NCBI RefSeq assembly: GCF_000002075.1
Contig: NW_004797582.1
Span: 117,964-181,963, forward strand
Direction: 5' to 3'
DNA: 64,000 nt
From: Aplysia californica
Lineage: Eukaryota > Mollusca > Gastropoda > Aplysiida > Aplysiidae
Position numbers and translations under genes: made by a program. Below the pieces are notes generated by a model. The model did not search any database. It was not told where the DNA came from and saw only the letters and a list, made by a program, of their open reading frames with translations. The stretch's first letter is position 1. Each line of letters opens with the position of its first letter. Below, piece after piece: positions 46,067 to 57,040 of the stretch.

Positions 46067-46754
46067 ACGTATTGCGGGTATGGACTTTTTATCCCTCATA
46101 CTTGTGTGTCTTACTCTTTTCGCTGCTATTTTCTACATATTGGAAAATTGTACGTCACTTTTAAGGCTTCATTTCATGGGCACTGTCCAATGAAAATTGA
46201 TTTCAGTTGTCCAGACTAATTATTTTTTCATATTGTTGCAAACAGAAGACATACATTCCAAAAATTAAACTTGACCCATGACCCACTATCTCTCGTTGTG
46301 TCACTAATAAGGTATTGTGCTGAATACATTGAATGGTTTTTCTTCTTGTGATTTTATGAATGTACCAAAATGTAAAATTACTTCTATGCTTTTATTCTTA
46401 CTACTGTTCTTTAGTCATTGGATATTTTCTCACTATTGATATTGTAATCCACAAAGAGGGAAAAGGCATCAGGGATTTGTTTATTGTTTTGGTATAAAAG
46501 TTTTCCACATGTATTGTGCTCCATAAGGCAGCAGTCTTTAAAAAAATATAGAAAGACTCACCAGCCACTAGTTGCTCTTCTGCTTCTAGACAGTCTCACA
46601 GTTTTAGGAGAATATTATTTATAGTAAAAGTTTTAATGATCATGTTTTTCTGTATATGTTGTTTGTCAAATTAGGGGTGTAAGATGTATGTATATGAAAA
46701 CATTGTTGCTCTTTGAATGGGCCAGTATGCATGAAATGTTGACTCTTATCTTAT

Positions 46755-46820
46755 TTTATTGTGAAGCGCCTAGAGCCACCAGGGAGTGTGCATTATAGAA
46801 TGATTATTATTTTTATTCTC
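46755..46820 (+). mobile_element. 3' tail fragment of a family I SINE
   Basis: GTGAAGCGCCTAGAGCCACC, TGCATTATAGAATGATTATT ATT-type tail match the final part of the SINE at 12404-12765. The head is absent. Confidence 0.55.
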
Positions 46821-47049
46821 ATGTATGAAAAAACCTTGTGTTCTTAGTTTGAGCCTGTAAAAAAGTACTTAAATGTACAGTTGTGAGGACTTTTCAATTT
46901 GTAAATTGCTGTCAGAAGCAAATGTCCAGCATGAAGATTTTCATCATGCATTTTCATACTTACAGTCAAGCACCATTAACTTGGCCTTGTTATGGTTGTA
47001 TCTCATGATTCAAATTTGTCGAATCCTGGGATTTTTGTCACTCTATACA

Positions 47050-47150
47050 CATGGTTGGAGGGCGCCACAGAAAGGTCCTACTTCTTTACTTTTCCTCTTC
47101 TGTTTCTGTCTGACTGTGTTCCCTTTTCCCAGCAGTAAATGACAGTTATT
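47050..47150. repeat. Short dispersed repeat (AGGTCCTACTT / TTTTCCCAGC family)
   Basis: AGGTCCTACTTCTTTACTTT, CTGTTTCTGTCTGACTG, CCTTTTCCCAGCAGTAAATG and TTATTGTGTTGATAAGCTTC recur at 48590-48740 in the same order, and partly at 39640-39735. Confidence 0.6.
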
Positions 47151-47403
47151 GTGTTGATAAGCTTCTCTTTTCTCTACAGCATTGTCACTCTAATGTTGTG
47201 TGAACTTCCTCAAAAATGCATATTATTTGTTTCCTTCAAATGTTGAATGCTAAGTTGTGTAGGCCTACTTTAAATAATTAAGAATGCAGGAAGTCGATCT
47301 GTTTGTCATGGAAGAATGTGTCAATGATTGCAACTTTGCTGCACTTTTCATGATTTTATGTGGTGTTTCCGTTCCTTGGGGCTGTTTCCTCATTTTGAGC
47401 AAT

Positions 47404-47560
47404 CACTGGTGTGGTTTGCTTCTTCTTTCCTATCAAACATCTCTTGTCTTTATCTCTCCTCCTTCTTTTTTGTGTTTGTTGCTCTCTTGTAACACCTCTA
47501 ATCTTCAGCACTTATATGACCTTATTGTGTTGCAAGTGCCGTAAAACACGTACTAAAACT
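47404..47560 (+). mobile_element. Short SINE, plus strand, 5' truncated
   Basis: The copy starts at CTGGTGTGGTTTGCTTCTTC, lacking the first about 20 bp, and ends TTGCAAGTGCCGTAAAACAC plus an ACTAAAAC tail. Confidence 0.75.
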
Positions 47561-48265
47561 GAAACTTTAATTTCAATGCAACATATAGGCATTAACAGTT
47601 GCAAATCATGTAAGTCTGAAATGTGGCCGAGTTTTATTTTTGACTGGAAATGAAAAAGGTTTGGAAACATGTCTTGAACCTGATATGCCTTGCTTCTTCT
47701 CTGCACCATATGACCATTATTGTGTCAGTGGGCTTTTCTCTACTTAAACTCAAACCATTGATATACTCCTGTTTAGAGCGTACTCCGTTTAGTCTACATC
47801 AATTTACTAATTAATCTTAAATTCATAATTATAAATTTTCATGTCTTTTCTTGAAATTGTGTCTCCTTTGTTGTTCCAGCTACCATCTTTAATTGTATTT
47901 TATTCCTTTTAATTCTGATCTCTTGATTCTACTGTGGATTTTTTCCTGGCTCCAGCCAACTTTGGTACACCAGTGATTGGGTTCTTGAAGCTCAGAAATG
48001 CATACATGGGAGACAAGTATGTGGATGGAATGATGATGTCCTTCTTGTAAACACTATAATATCAGCACTCAATGAGTCTAATTATAAATTACAACTGTAT
48101 TATATTGCAGTTTGTAAAATGATTGCTTTTTAAGTGACCTAAGAATTGGTTCCACTTGGTGCTATATAAGGCTTGGCCACATTTTTGAGGAAGCGAAGTT
48201 ATAATCAACATTGGATGACCATGGGCTGCATCCAATAATAATGGGTACGTATGGACTTAAGTTCT

Positions 48266-48432
48266 AGTAAGAGTTTTTCGGCTTTTGCAACACAAAGAGG
48301 TCATATAAGTGCCGAAGATTAGAGGTGTTACAAGAGAGTAACACACTAAAAAAAAGAAGGAATTATATGGACGATACATGTTTGATAGGAAAGAAGGAGC
48401 AGACCAAACAGTGCACCCACCTATCACCCTCT
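48266..48432 (-). mobile_element. Short SINE, minus strand, diverged
   Basis: In reverse it carries the tail block (AGTAAGAGTTTTTCGGCTTT, GCAACACAAAGAGGTCATAT), AGAGGTGTTACAAGAGAGTA and ATGTTTGATAGGAAAGAAGG. No clear target duplication. Confidence 0.65.
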
Positions 48433-48589
48433 CACATATAGACTGCAGAAAGTGGTAGTTTGCTAGTTGAAAGTAAAGTACATATTATTGAAGTTTCAAA
48501 AGTTTCATGTTTTCAGCACTAAAAACAAGGTATTTGAGGGAAAACAGCTTTATTAGATATACTCTCTCTGTTTTAAATTTAAGCCACGT

Positions 48590-48740
48590 TTACAAAGAAC
48601 GAACAGGTGTTATGGGCGACACTGATAGGTCCTACTTTTTAACTTTTCCTCTCTTGTTTCTTTCTGTCTATCTTACCTTTTCCCAGCGCTACGTGACAAT
48701 TGTTGTGTTGATGTGCTTCTCTTTACTCAAACAAATATTT
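48590..48740. repeat. Short dispersed repeat, second copy
   Basis: GATAGGTCCTACTTTTTAAC, CTTTTCCCAGCGCTACGTGA and TTGTTGTGTTGATGTGCTTC align with 47050-47150. Confidence 0.6.
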
Positions 48741-48990
48741 GTGCCACCAACCTGTACATAGGACATTACTTTCGTTTTTATTATCAACAGGGAAAAATTG
48801 TCCAAATGTGCCTTGATTTTTTCCATTGTTTTATATTCTGTGTTTTAGACATACATGCTGTTTTTACTTGAAGTTTAAAGCTGATGCTGACTATTTCAAA
48901 AGATTAGTATTATTATGTGAACTGCTCTAATTGTCTACAGTGTCTTTCAGTGGTGTTGAATGGAGGACAATCACCACCTACAATATATAC

Positions 48991-49150
48991 ACAGTCTAAC
49001 ACGCACATAGTGAACAGATTTTCAGGTCCCAATTTTTTTTTATACCTGTATATTCTTTATATTTAAAACAAGTACATGTACATAACAAAATTCGCACATT
49101 ACAAAAAGATTTCCGAGTCCCACAGATTTTGCTAGGTGCGTGCAAGACTA
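48991..49150. mobile_element. MITE of the CAGTCTARCACGCACATA family, diverged
   Basis: ACAGTCTAACACGCACATAG at the left and TGCTAGGTGCGTGCAAGACT at the right are imperfect inverted ends. The left end equals the reverse of the right end at 58678-58865. Confidence 0.5.
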
Positions 49151-49486
49151 TATATAATATAATATATACATGTATTTGAATGTGAGTATGTGTCTGGAAC
49201 ATTTTAATAAACTCTCAATTTTCAAATAGAATATTTGTTGTCTTGTTGCTTGTAATGTAATACAAATATATGTTTGGTTTGACTTGTGTGCAAGCCACAC
49301 GCGAAAATAGAAAGAAAAAGAGCAAAAAAAGAAATGGATAGTTGGGTCATAGTACATCAGCTGTAGCCAGAAATAACATTGTCAGTGTGCTACCGTAAGG
49401 TGGAAAATGGGAGGGTCTGGATGAGTATTTTGTATGCAATGTGATGTACATTGGAGCCTGTCAGCTGACAAATGGGAAATAGATAG

Positions 49487-49812
49487 TAATAAATAGTATT
49501 TGTATAGTGCATATCCCTGCCTGGGGGTCTGGGTTTTACTACTATATTTTTTTCCCAGCAGACCACAGTACACTGAAACATTCCCAGCTTCCCAGGAAGC
49601 ATACAGTCATATACAGTGTAATTGGCTGATTAAGTGCCCAAACACTAAGACATTTTTTGTTTGGCTATAGCTTGGTACCTATTCCCCCCTGGGTGATTGG
49701 AGGAAAATTTGAGTAAAGTGCCTTTCTCAAGGACACAATGTCGAGCCCCTGATGAGATTCGAACCCATGACCTTACGGTTGCGAGTCCGCGACCCTCACC
49801 ATTAGGCCACTG
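49487..49812 (-). mobile_element. Family I SINE, minus strand, nearly complete
   Basis: From right to left: tRNA-like head (reverse of GATTCGAACCCATGACCTTA, CGGTTGCGAGTCCGCGACCC), AAAGTGCCTTTCTCAAGGAC, CCCAGCTTCCCAGGAAGCAT, CCCAGCAGACCAC and an AATAAATAGTATTTG tail at the left. Confidence 0.8.
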
Positions 49813-50294
49813 AAATATTTTGCAGTATCCTATGATTATTAACTGTTTATTGGGAAATTAGGAAAGTCAGAAGTTACTGAAATCTGAAAAATGAAATAAG
49901 AGGTCTTTATCATCTGAGACCATATACTCGGGTGAGAATAAAAGATTGAGTGTTGGATTCGTGTATGAGGAAGGGATGGTATGGGTTTAACAATACAGCT
50001 ATCAACACAAGAAGGGTTTTATTTTACGATGCCACACCTCTGAAGTGAATGCCTGTCTCCCATTGTACCAAGTCAAGTGGGTAGAGAGAATTGTGCATTC
50101 TCTAAAGTTCAGGAATGTCCCTGGGATTCAAACCATGGTCACCTGTATCATAGACTAGCATGGTACCAAGTTGAAGTAAGCATGCAGCTTTTTCACTCTG
50201 TCATGCCAACTGTGTCTCTCAGATGTCAGCAAGCAAGGCCATACCTTTCAGTACAGTTTCTTCTCTGCTTAACAGCACACGTAGTACATGCTGA

Positions 50295-50602
50295 TAATAA
50301 TTGAATTTGAATTTATAAACTGCCTATCCACGCTCTTCAACAAGCTCTATGTGCTTTACAACTATAATTATCCCAGCAGACCCTAGAATACATTCTCGGC
50401 TTCTTGGGAAGCATACAGTTCAAGCTGCGGATTGCTTGAGCTCAAACACAACCCCCCCCTCCCCAGACCTTTCGCTGTTTGAAGCCGGGTACACATTCTC
50501 ATCTTGGTAGAAATTTGTGAAAAATACCTTTCCCAAGGGCACAACCTCAAGCCCCTGATACAATTTGAACTCATGGTGTTACGGTTGCGATTCAGAGACT
50601 AA
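50295..50602 (-). mobile_element. Family I SINE, minus strand
   Basis: It carries ATCCCAGCAGACCCTAGAAT, CGGCTTCTTGGGAAGCATAC, TACCTTTCCCAAGGGCACAA and a worn head near TACGGTTGCGATTCAG in the reverse sense. The tail lies at TTGAATTTATAAACTGCC. Confidence 0.7.
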
Positions 50603-50769
50603 CGATGACAATGACAATCTTTATATTTCATCTCGCAGGGAGAAATTTGTCTTGGTCGATAACAATGGCAGTAGACAGACGTTACAAAGGTTAGGTGCAC
50701 TCACGCATAAGCCCAACAAGTCAGGACATTAGTAAATTATATGTCTCACGTGCTGGAACAACCCGCTCG
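50603..50769. repeat. Dispersed repeat interrupted by the 596-N gap
   Basis: GATGACAATGACAATCTTTA, CTCGCAGGGAGAAATTTG, ATAACAATGGCAGT and GGTGCACTCACGC match the repeat at 56772-57040. Its continuation, a CT run then GTTTCATTTGTAGCACTGTG, resumes only at 51608-51690, after the gap and two foreign pieces. Confidence 0.6.
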
Positions 50770-51365
50770 NNNNNNNNNNNNNNNNNNNNNNNNNNNNNNN
50801 NNNNNNNNNNNNNNNNNNNNNNNNNNNNNNNNNNNNNNNNNNNNNNNNNNNNNNNNNNNNNNNNNNNNNNNNNNNNNNNNNNNNNNNNNNNNNNNNNNNN
50901 NNNNNNNNNNNNNNNNNNNNNNNNNNNNNNNNNNNNNNNNNNNNNNNNNNNNNNNNNNNNNNNNNNNNNNNNNNNNNNNNNNNNNNNNNNNNNNNNNNNN
51001 NNNNNNNNNNNNNNNNNNNNNNNNNNNNNNNNNNNNNNNNNNNNNNNNNNNNNNNNNNNNNNNNNNNNNNNNNNNNNNNNNNNNNNNNNNNNNNNNNNNN
51101 NNNNNNNNNNNNNNNNNNNNNNNNNNNNNNNNNNNNNNNNNNNNNNNNNNNNNNNNNNNNNNNNNNNNNNNNNNNNNNNNNNNNNNNNNNNNNNNNNNNN
51201 NNNNNNNNNNNNNNNNNNNNNNNNNNNNNNNNNNNNNNNNNNNNNNNNNNNNNNNNNNNNNNNNNNNNNNNNNNNNNNNNNNNNNNNNNNNNNNNNNNNN
51301 NNNNNNNNNNNNNNNNNNNNNNNNNNNNNNNNNNNNNNNNNNNNNNNNNNNNNNNNNNNNNNNNN
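50770..51365. other. Assembly gap, 596 N
   Basis: Only N. The length is not a round placeholder and may be an estimated size. Confidence 0.99.
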
Positions 51366-51523
51366 GCGTGAATATAATAGTTTATAATATACCTTTATAA
51401 TAATTATAGTGACGTAAGCCTAAAGGACATATCACGTGACTGACACCTCATGTGATTTCGCGCAAGCCGCGGGTAATCTAAGTGTCACTCACTCACTCCC
51501 CACCAACATCAACTACCATCTAG
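51366..51523 (+). repeat. 158-bp repeat copy 1, almost identical to 55936-56093
   Basis: From GCGTGAATATAATAG to CAACTACCATCTAG the two copies differ at one position only (TTTCGCGCAAG here, TTTCGTGCAAG there). The copy begins at the first base after the gap and ends where a family II SINE fragment (51524-51607, GGGATCTTTAACGTGTGCAA) starts. Confidence 0.85.
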
Positions 51524-51607
51524 CAAGGGATCTTTAACGTGTGCAACTTGCAGAATTTTCGCCCATGTCCAAGAAGGTGTAGATATTTCCTACCAGAAGA
51601 TCAAGGC
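51524..51607 (-). mobile_element. Family II SINE body fragment
   Basis: CAAGGGATCTTTAACGTGTG, TTCGCCCATGTCCAAGAAGG and TATTTCCTACCAGAAGATCA equal the body segment at about 54067-54150. It has neither head nor tail and stops at a CT run, so it is a rearranged or misassembled piece. Confidence 0.65.
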
Positions 51608-51690
51608 TCTCTCTCTCTCTCTCTCTGTTTCATTTGTAGCACTGTGTGTTCAGTAACCTCGCTGCCGTTGGTATGAATGAATTTCTATAT

Positions 51691-52219
51691 GTCTGTTCTT
51701 GCTTTTTTGGAAATGTATCGTTTACTGTGGGTTGATAATGGAAATTCCAATGTCAGTGGGTGGCTGTGGTCATTTGGCATTATTTTCGCCTTTTTAAAGA
51801 ATGTTTTGTGCAGATATTCAAAGTTACTAGGTCTCTACTCTATCAATTATTCTTGATACCTTTCTGATCAACTTGTTTATTTTTTATGATGAACTGCCTT
51901 CCCAAATTGCTACCATATAAATGATAATTTATCAAAGTATCTATTGCGGTGGAGTAGAATGTCTGAAGGATGGATAGATTCAGATTGAAAGACCTAATTT
52001 TCCTCAGAAAGTACAGCCTCCGATTTAACCACAAGGCCACCGGCGCCAAAGTTCATGAAGACAAGCCAAAGCTAAGGTAAAGGTGGAACACTAAAGAAAA
52101 AAGTACATGTACTCAGACAATGGCTGCAAAATCAAAAGACATGCATACCTGTATGAATAAAAAAGACTCTTCATACTAATAATGAAAAAGCATTGTGTTA
52201 TAAAAGAAGACAATGATAA
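51691..52219. other. Intergenic stretch without a recognised feature
   Basis: After the CT run and GTTTCATTTGTAGCACTGTG (51608-51690, the rest of the dispersed repeat) I see no repeat ends or coding signal before the SINE composite. Confidence 0.4.
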
Positions 52220-52233
52220 CTTGTTTGAGTAAA

Positions 52234-52502
52234 AAGTAAAAGTAAATTGTTCCCGCATCCGATCCGGACATGATACGGGATTGCCTTGTTAGTGAGACAA
52301 CTTCCTGGGCCTTCGGCTTTTTGTGGTAGGGTGGTCAGTTCCTTTCTACGCTGCCTTGACTTCCTCAACTCGAAGTCAGGTACCTATTACTGGTGGGTGG
52401 GCAGGAGGGTAAAAAAAAAATCTGTGTTAGAACCAAGGCTAGAACCCAGACTTTCTGCTTCAGAGACGAGCACTCTATCTGCTCCGCCACCGAACCCTTG
52501 TT
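52234..52502 (-). mobile_element. tRNA-derived SINE (family III), minus strand
   Basis: In reverse the head GTGGCGGAGCAGATAGAG and GTCTGGGTTCTAGCC are A- and B-box-like; the body continues through GGTACCTGACTTCGAGTTG and GCCGAAGGCCCAGGAAGTTG to a 3' end CGGATGCGGGAACAATTTAC with TTTACTTTT repeats. It differs in body from families I and II. Confidence 0.7.
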
Positions 52503-54446
52503 TTTTTTTTTTTTTTTTGGGGGGGGGGGGGGGGGGTTGGTACACATCAAACATTTTCAATTGGTAGGAAATTTTGAATTTTGCCCGCGTAGCGGCCGAA
52601 GTACGAGTACGTAGTCTAAACAGCCGTATGCACTGCTCACAGCCGAACGCTCTGTATCCCGGACTCTAGCTTGGAGATCATCAGGAGAGAATGGTTAGCT
52701 GTTTCGGGCTCTTCCTCTCTACAGCTTTTCTGACTCACCGAGCCCCCTCACCGATGAGGTCTCCATGTTGGTTCGACTGTTTTCCTCTGCTGCCAACTCT
52801 CAGGACTCATTCCAGCCTGCGTCCTCTCGCTTCAACCAGATCCAGTGACTGGCTTTCTCTGCTGTCTCCTGAAGGGAGTTTGTGAGTTCGTCGCTTTTCT
52901 TTGCAGTAAGTCCTGCCACTCTCATCCACTTATGGGCGCTTGTTGCTACGAAACCTCTGCATCCTACCTTAACCGGAAAATGGGTTGCTTTCCATCCTGA
53001 CTCCTCACATTGTTCGACGAGTGCCTCGTAACGGTTTTCTTTCCGCTTATGTGCGGTATAGATATTGTGCCCGTGGGGCACCGTGAGCTCTACCAAGTGC
53101 ACCTCTTTATCTTTTTCCACCCATAACACCAAGTCTGGCTTTTTCGTAGTTGGGATGGGGGAGAATCTCTCAAAGCCCTTTAAGTCAGCGACTACCTCCC
53201 ATGTGCCTCCGCTCTGGTCTTCCATGGCTTCGTTCGCTTTCTTTCCTTAGGTAACCTTGCTTCCTTGCGGAACGAACGCAACCTTGGTGAGTCCATGCTT
53301 CTGTATTCTCCTTCTTCCACCTGTTTTGTCGCCATTGTGGTGAGCACTTTCAGCACCTCATTGTGCCTCCAGGTGTATTATGTTAAGAGCCAGGTTGCAG
53401 TTTGACAAAATATGCTTCATGGTTCCTAGCTTACCGCATCTACACTTGTTGTCCTCCTGTACCTTCCATCTGACAAAGTTCACCGGTGAAGGCAAAACAT
53501 CATACGTAGACCGGAGAAGAAATCTTATCCTAGATGTGTTCCACTTCTAGATGTCACTCCTACCGACTTTTCTTTCGACTACATGCTCTTCCCATATCTG
53601 GTCATTTGTCCTTGCTGGCTACCCTGGATGAGATGATCTCGTTTCTCTGCCTCCATCTTTTGCATATGTCTTGTTGCAGCTTTTCTTCTGTCTCGCTGAG
53701 ATATTTTCCTGAAAGGTGACCATTACCTAGCCCTAATCTGTCAGGTTTCGCTGGACCGACAATGTCGCCAAGCTCCAATGCAGAGATGATCTCGTCAGCT
53801 GCAACGTCTGCCTTCTACTTTCTGGCTGTTTTGACACCTGGAGGTTTTCCACTGATCTCCTTATCCCTTGATTCTCTCTACATCATAACGGTTCTAATCT
53901 TGCCTGCTTTGTAGATCTCCACGATTGACGTGAGAGGTAGTTGAAGCGCACCTCTATGTCTGTACAGGGATGACGTGTTAATTGTACAGGGTAGGCCCAG
54001 CCACTTCCTGATGTAGCTGTTACACTTTCTTTCAATCATAGTCTACTCTTATCGATTTTGGACCACCAAGGGATCTTTAACGTGTGCAACTTGCAGAATT
54101 TTCGCCCATGTCCAAGAAGGTGTAGATATTTCCTACCAGAAGATCAAGGGTGTGGCTGAAAGATAGCAGTAAGAGGGAGCGAATTTAAGGAGTAGCAGTG
54201 GAGGCTGCAGAAAGAGTCAGGAGCCCAGTGGAGGGGGGCAAATGAGGTGAGGGGGTGGGGGAAGAAAATGGAGACGAAGGCAGACGACAGAACATCGCAA
54301 GAGAGAAGGAAAGAAGGTGAAAGGAGACAATTTTAGAGAAGAAAAAAGAAAATTTTTCTGTCGCTACCCGAATTCGAACCCGAGACCTTTGAAAGAGAGG
54401 CTAACACCATAACATTTAACCTCTAGGCCACGAGAGCCCCCGCACC
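52503..54446 (-). mobile_element. Family II SINE, minus strand, split by a LINE insertion
   Basis: The head side (54046-54446) includes the reverse of CTACCCGAATTCGAACCCGA and TCTAGGCCACGAGAGCC, and the body to TCGATAAGAGTA. The body resumes at 52609 going left (reverse of GCCCGCGTAGCGGCC and TTGGTAGGAAATTTTGAATT) and ends at a G/T homopolymer (about 52500-52538). The missing middle is the LINE at 52619-54036. CTTGTTTGAGTAAA occurs on both outer sides of this SINE plus the family III SINE (52220-52233, 54447-54460). Confidence 0.7.
52619..54036 (-). pseudogene. 5'-truncated LINE, C-terminal part with PD-(D/E)XK-like domain
   Basis: In the minus strand, 52800-53225 reads KPDLVLWVEKDKEVHLVELT, VPHGHNIYTAHKRKENRYEA, GWKATHFPVKVGCRGF and EKASHWIWLKREDAGWNE. 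This is the segment I recall at the C-terminus of many invertebrate reverse transcriptase proteins; the PD-x(n)-E-L pattern is nuclease-like. Upstream, 53380-53560 encodes NTSRIRFLLRSTYDVLPSP, VNFVRWKVQEDNKCRCGKL and MKHILSNC, the zinc-knuckle-like part before it, with stops and frame changes between. The reverse transcriptase core is absent. CRTAGTCTA-type repeats (CGTAGTCTA at 52610-52618, CATAGTCTA at 54037-54045) look like its target duplication. Confidence 0.7.
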
Positions 54447-54460
54447 CTTGTTTGAGTAAA

Positions 54461-54749
54461 GAGATGTAATCAGCACAAAAAATGTCATTTGTAGCTCTTG
54501 GGAAAAAGTAGGACAGATTGAAACTGAAACAATGAAAGGAAAGAAAAAAGTAGGACTGACATCAGTTACCTTCCAACCAGCAATGAATGAATGAAGACAA
54601 TGCAAACTTGACAAGAGTAAGTTATTGGAGTTTATTTATCAAATCTATTCCCTTTCCATCTCTGGATCCATGACAGGGCTTGTGGCTTACCCTTACCGAG
54701 ATTCAAACAAAAGATTATGTTAAAGAAAAGCCACTTCAATAACAACAAA
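54461..54749. other. Intergenic, no feature seen
   Basis: AT-rich stretch between two SINE insertions. Nothing recognised. Confidence 0.4.
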
Positions 54750-54759
54750 ACAAATATTT

Positions 54760-54940
54760 TTTAAAGTTTTAGTAGAGGTTTTACGGCGCTCGCAACTGCA
54801 TAAGGTCATATGAGCGCCAGAAGAATAGAGGTGTTACAAGAGAGTAATAAACATAAAAAAGAAGAAGGGGAGATAAGGATGATAGATGTTTGATAGGAAA
54901 GAAGAAGCAAACCACACCAGAGCACCCGCCAACCACCCAC
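54760..54940 (-). mobile_element. Short SINE, minus strand, exact 10-bp TSD
   Basis: ACAAATATTT flanks it (54750-54759, 54941-54950). In its own sense it runs from GTGGGTGGTTGGCGGGTGCT to TGCAGTTGCGAGCGCCGTAA followed by CTCTACTAAAAC. It is the cleanest full copy in the window. Confidence 0.88.
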
Positions 54941-55689
54941 ACAAATATTTACATGGAGTAGGTTACAAAGATAATTCTAAAGGAAGAAAAAAACCAACCC
55001 AGTAACACTCCCTGGTACTTCAGTCTCTTTCAACTTCAGAGCTTTATATCCAAATGAAGTCAAGAACTATTTTACATTTTTTGGGAAGTTTACATATATT
55101 TTGATGTGGATACATTTATTCTATGAAAAGACAACAGAAAAACATTTTTTTCTGCACATCAGACAAAGCTAGTTCAAGCATCTTATCATTGATAGACTTG
55201 ACTTGGAGCAAGATGGCAGACAGAAGTCAGGGAAAGAAGGACAGAAATAAAGATTTACAAACCACAAGAAATAAGCATTACGATGCACAAACGAAAAATA
55301 TTGGAGTCAAAGTAGAGGCAAAAATACACAAGCCATAGAACTAAATGCAAGAGTCTAGAATTTATTCTTTAACTTAAACTATTTCTGGGATATCCACATC
55401 TTAGCAACATAACAAGTCATATTTTCCCCTTCAATCCCAGGTGATATTTATCCATACTGAATGTAATTGCAGTCTTTGTTCAAATTATGCAACGTAGCTG
55501 ATTCAAGTAGGCCTACATGTACATAGGTATCATACATTTGCAAGGCTTTCAATCTATGTAAACAGTAAACTATTGTAAATGTTTTTCATAACTTATGACG
55601 CAATATTTAAAGCATTCTTACTTTGTAGAGTAAAAGTAAATACACATACAGGTTGTCTTTAAAAAAGGACCTATTTAAAGGGCAATCAA

Positions 55690-56328
55690 TTTCAGCAAAA
55701 CTTGGATCACATGAAATTCAACCAAGGGGGTGTCAAATATTTAAATCAGGCCTGGTTAAGGCAAGATGTGGTCACATCCGACACATTAAGAGAGGTCTTT
55801 GCATGGTTTCAAGAAAGGTTTGGGAAATGTTTAATAAGCTGAAAGCTAACAAATGAATGGTCACCGTATTCCCCTGACTTGAACCCCGTTGGTTATTTCC
55901 TGTGGTGTAAGCGCACCTTTAGAATAGGACATGTAGCGTGAATATAATAGTTTATAATATACCTTTATAATAATTATAGTGACGTAAGCCTAAAGGACAT
56001 ATCACGTGACTGACACCTCATGTGATTTCGTGCAAGCCGCGGGTAATCTAAGTGTCACTCACTCACTCCCCACCAACATCAACTACCATCTAGATCTACT
56101 ATTGCAAGACTCAAGTAAGTCGTAACATAACATTTCCTTTGACGTTTTTTTTTAGACAGAGTCTACAGAAACAACCCACAAACAAATGAACAGTTGAAAC
56201 TCACTGTTGAACAGGAGGCCCTAAAAATTGACACAGAAACATGCCACAGGGTTAACCAAAATTTCCAGAGGCGTATTCCAGCTTGTATGGATAGAAACAG
56301 TCAACACCTGGAGCATATTATAATTTGA
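55690..56328 (+). pseudogene. Tc1/mariner-like DDE transposase remnant, interrupted
   Basis: The plus strand reads AWLRQDVVTSDTLREVFAWF, then KLTNEWSPYSPDLNPVGYFL W, the hallmark SPDLNP-x2-YFLW of DDE_3-type transposases. After an interruption it continues DRVYRNNPQTNEQLKLTVEQ, ETCHRVNQNFQRRIPACM and QHLEHII, the usual C-terminus. The break between FLW and DRVYRNN contains the 158-bp repeat. There is at least one stop and one frame change before the SPDLNP motif. Terminal repeats were not located. Confidence 0.7.
55936..56093 (+). repeat. 158-bp repeat copy 2, inside the DDE transposase remnant
   Basis: It is the near-identical partner of 51366-51523 and contains TATCACGTGACTGACACCTC and two CACTCACT words. 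It lies between the FLW and DRVYRNN parts of the transposase. Confidence 0.85.
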
Positions 56329-56771
56329 TTAGTCAATCCATTTTCCTGAGTTTATTGGGCAATAGGCCTATAATGCATTTTACTCAATTTTGGTTGAAAT
56401 CTTTTTCAAACGTCACATTTTCACGAACATATACTTTGACATTTTTTGGGTTCAAGAACTTGACGTCCCATAGGTTAAATTTTATTTGTTTCTAGTCCCC
56501 CTTTTTTTCTTCAGCCACGTGGTAGTATCACACCATTAGATCTAATTAATTCTACTTTTTATAATAGATAATACTCCAAGGGGAAAAAAAAAAGGACAAA
56601 TATACAGTTCAGTTTAGCTCAAAACGCAATCACCTTGTACCAGTCTTTAGACTTGATTGAACAGGCTCTACTCTCCTGGAATAGTAGGGAATCACCTGTT
56701 CTATCTTAGCTGCTGTAAAACTGTGAAACCCACCACCACCTCATCGAATGCCCTCTCTTGTTGATCTACAC

Positions 56772-56933
56772 AAAAATGACAATGACAATGACAATTTTTA
56801 TTCATCTCCCAGGGAGAGAATTTTGGCTTGGTTGTATATAATGGCAGTGGTTTTACAAAGGTCAAGTGCACTCATGCGCACGCACCCAATATGAAAGAAT
56901 GTATAACACGCTGAAACACCCTTGTTCTGTAAA

Positions 56934-56978
<45 letters not shown>

Positions 56979-57040
56979 CCCTCTCTGTTTCATTTGTAAC
57001 ACTGTGTTCAGTAACTTCAGTGTAGTGGGTAAGAATAAAT
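56772..57040. repeat. Dispersed repeat with (TC)n core
   Basis: AATGACAATGACAATTTTTA, CATCTCCCAGGGAGAGAATT, a CT run (56937-56978), then CTGTTTCATTTGTAACACTG and GTTCAGTAACTTCAG. It is the uninterrupted form of the repeat seen at 50603-50769 plus 51608-51690. Confidence 0.7.

Noticed and set aside
53065-53250. Plus-strand frames over the LINE tail
   Set aside because: The minus strand carries the recognisable KPDLVLW / VELTVPHG protein; plus frames are shadows.
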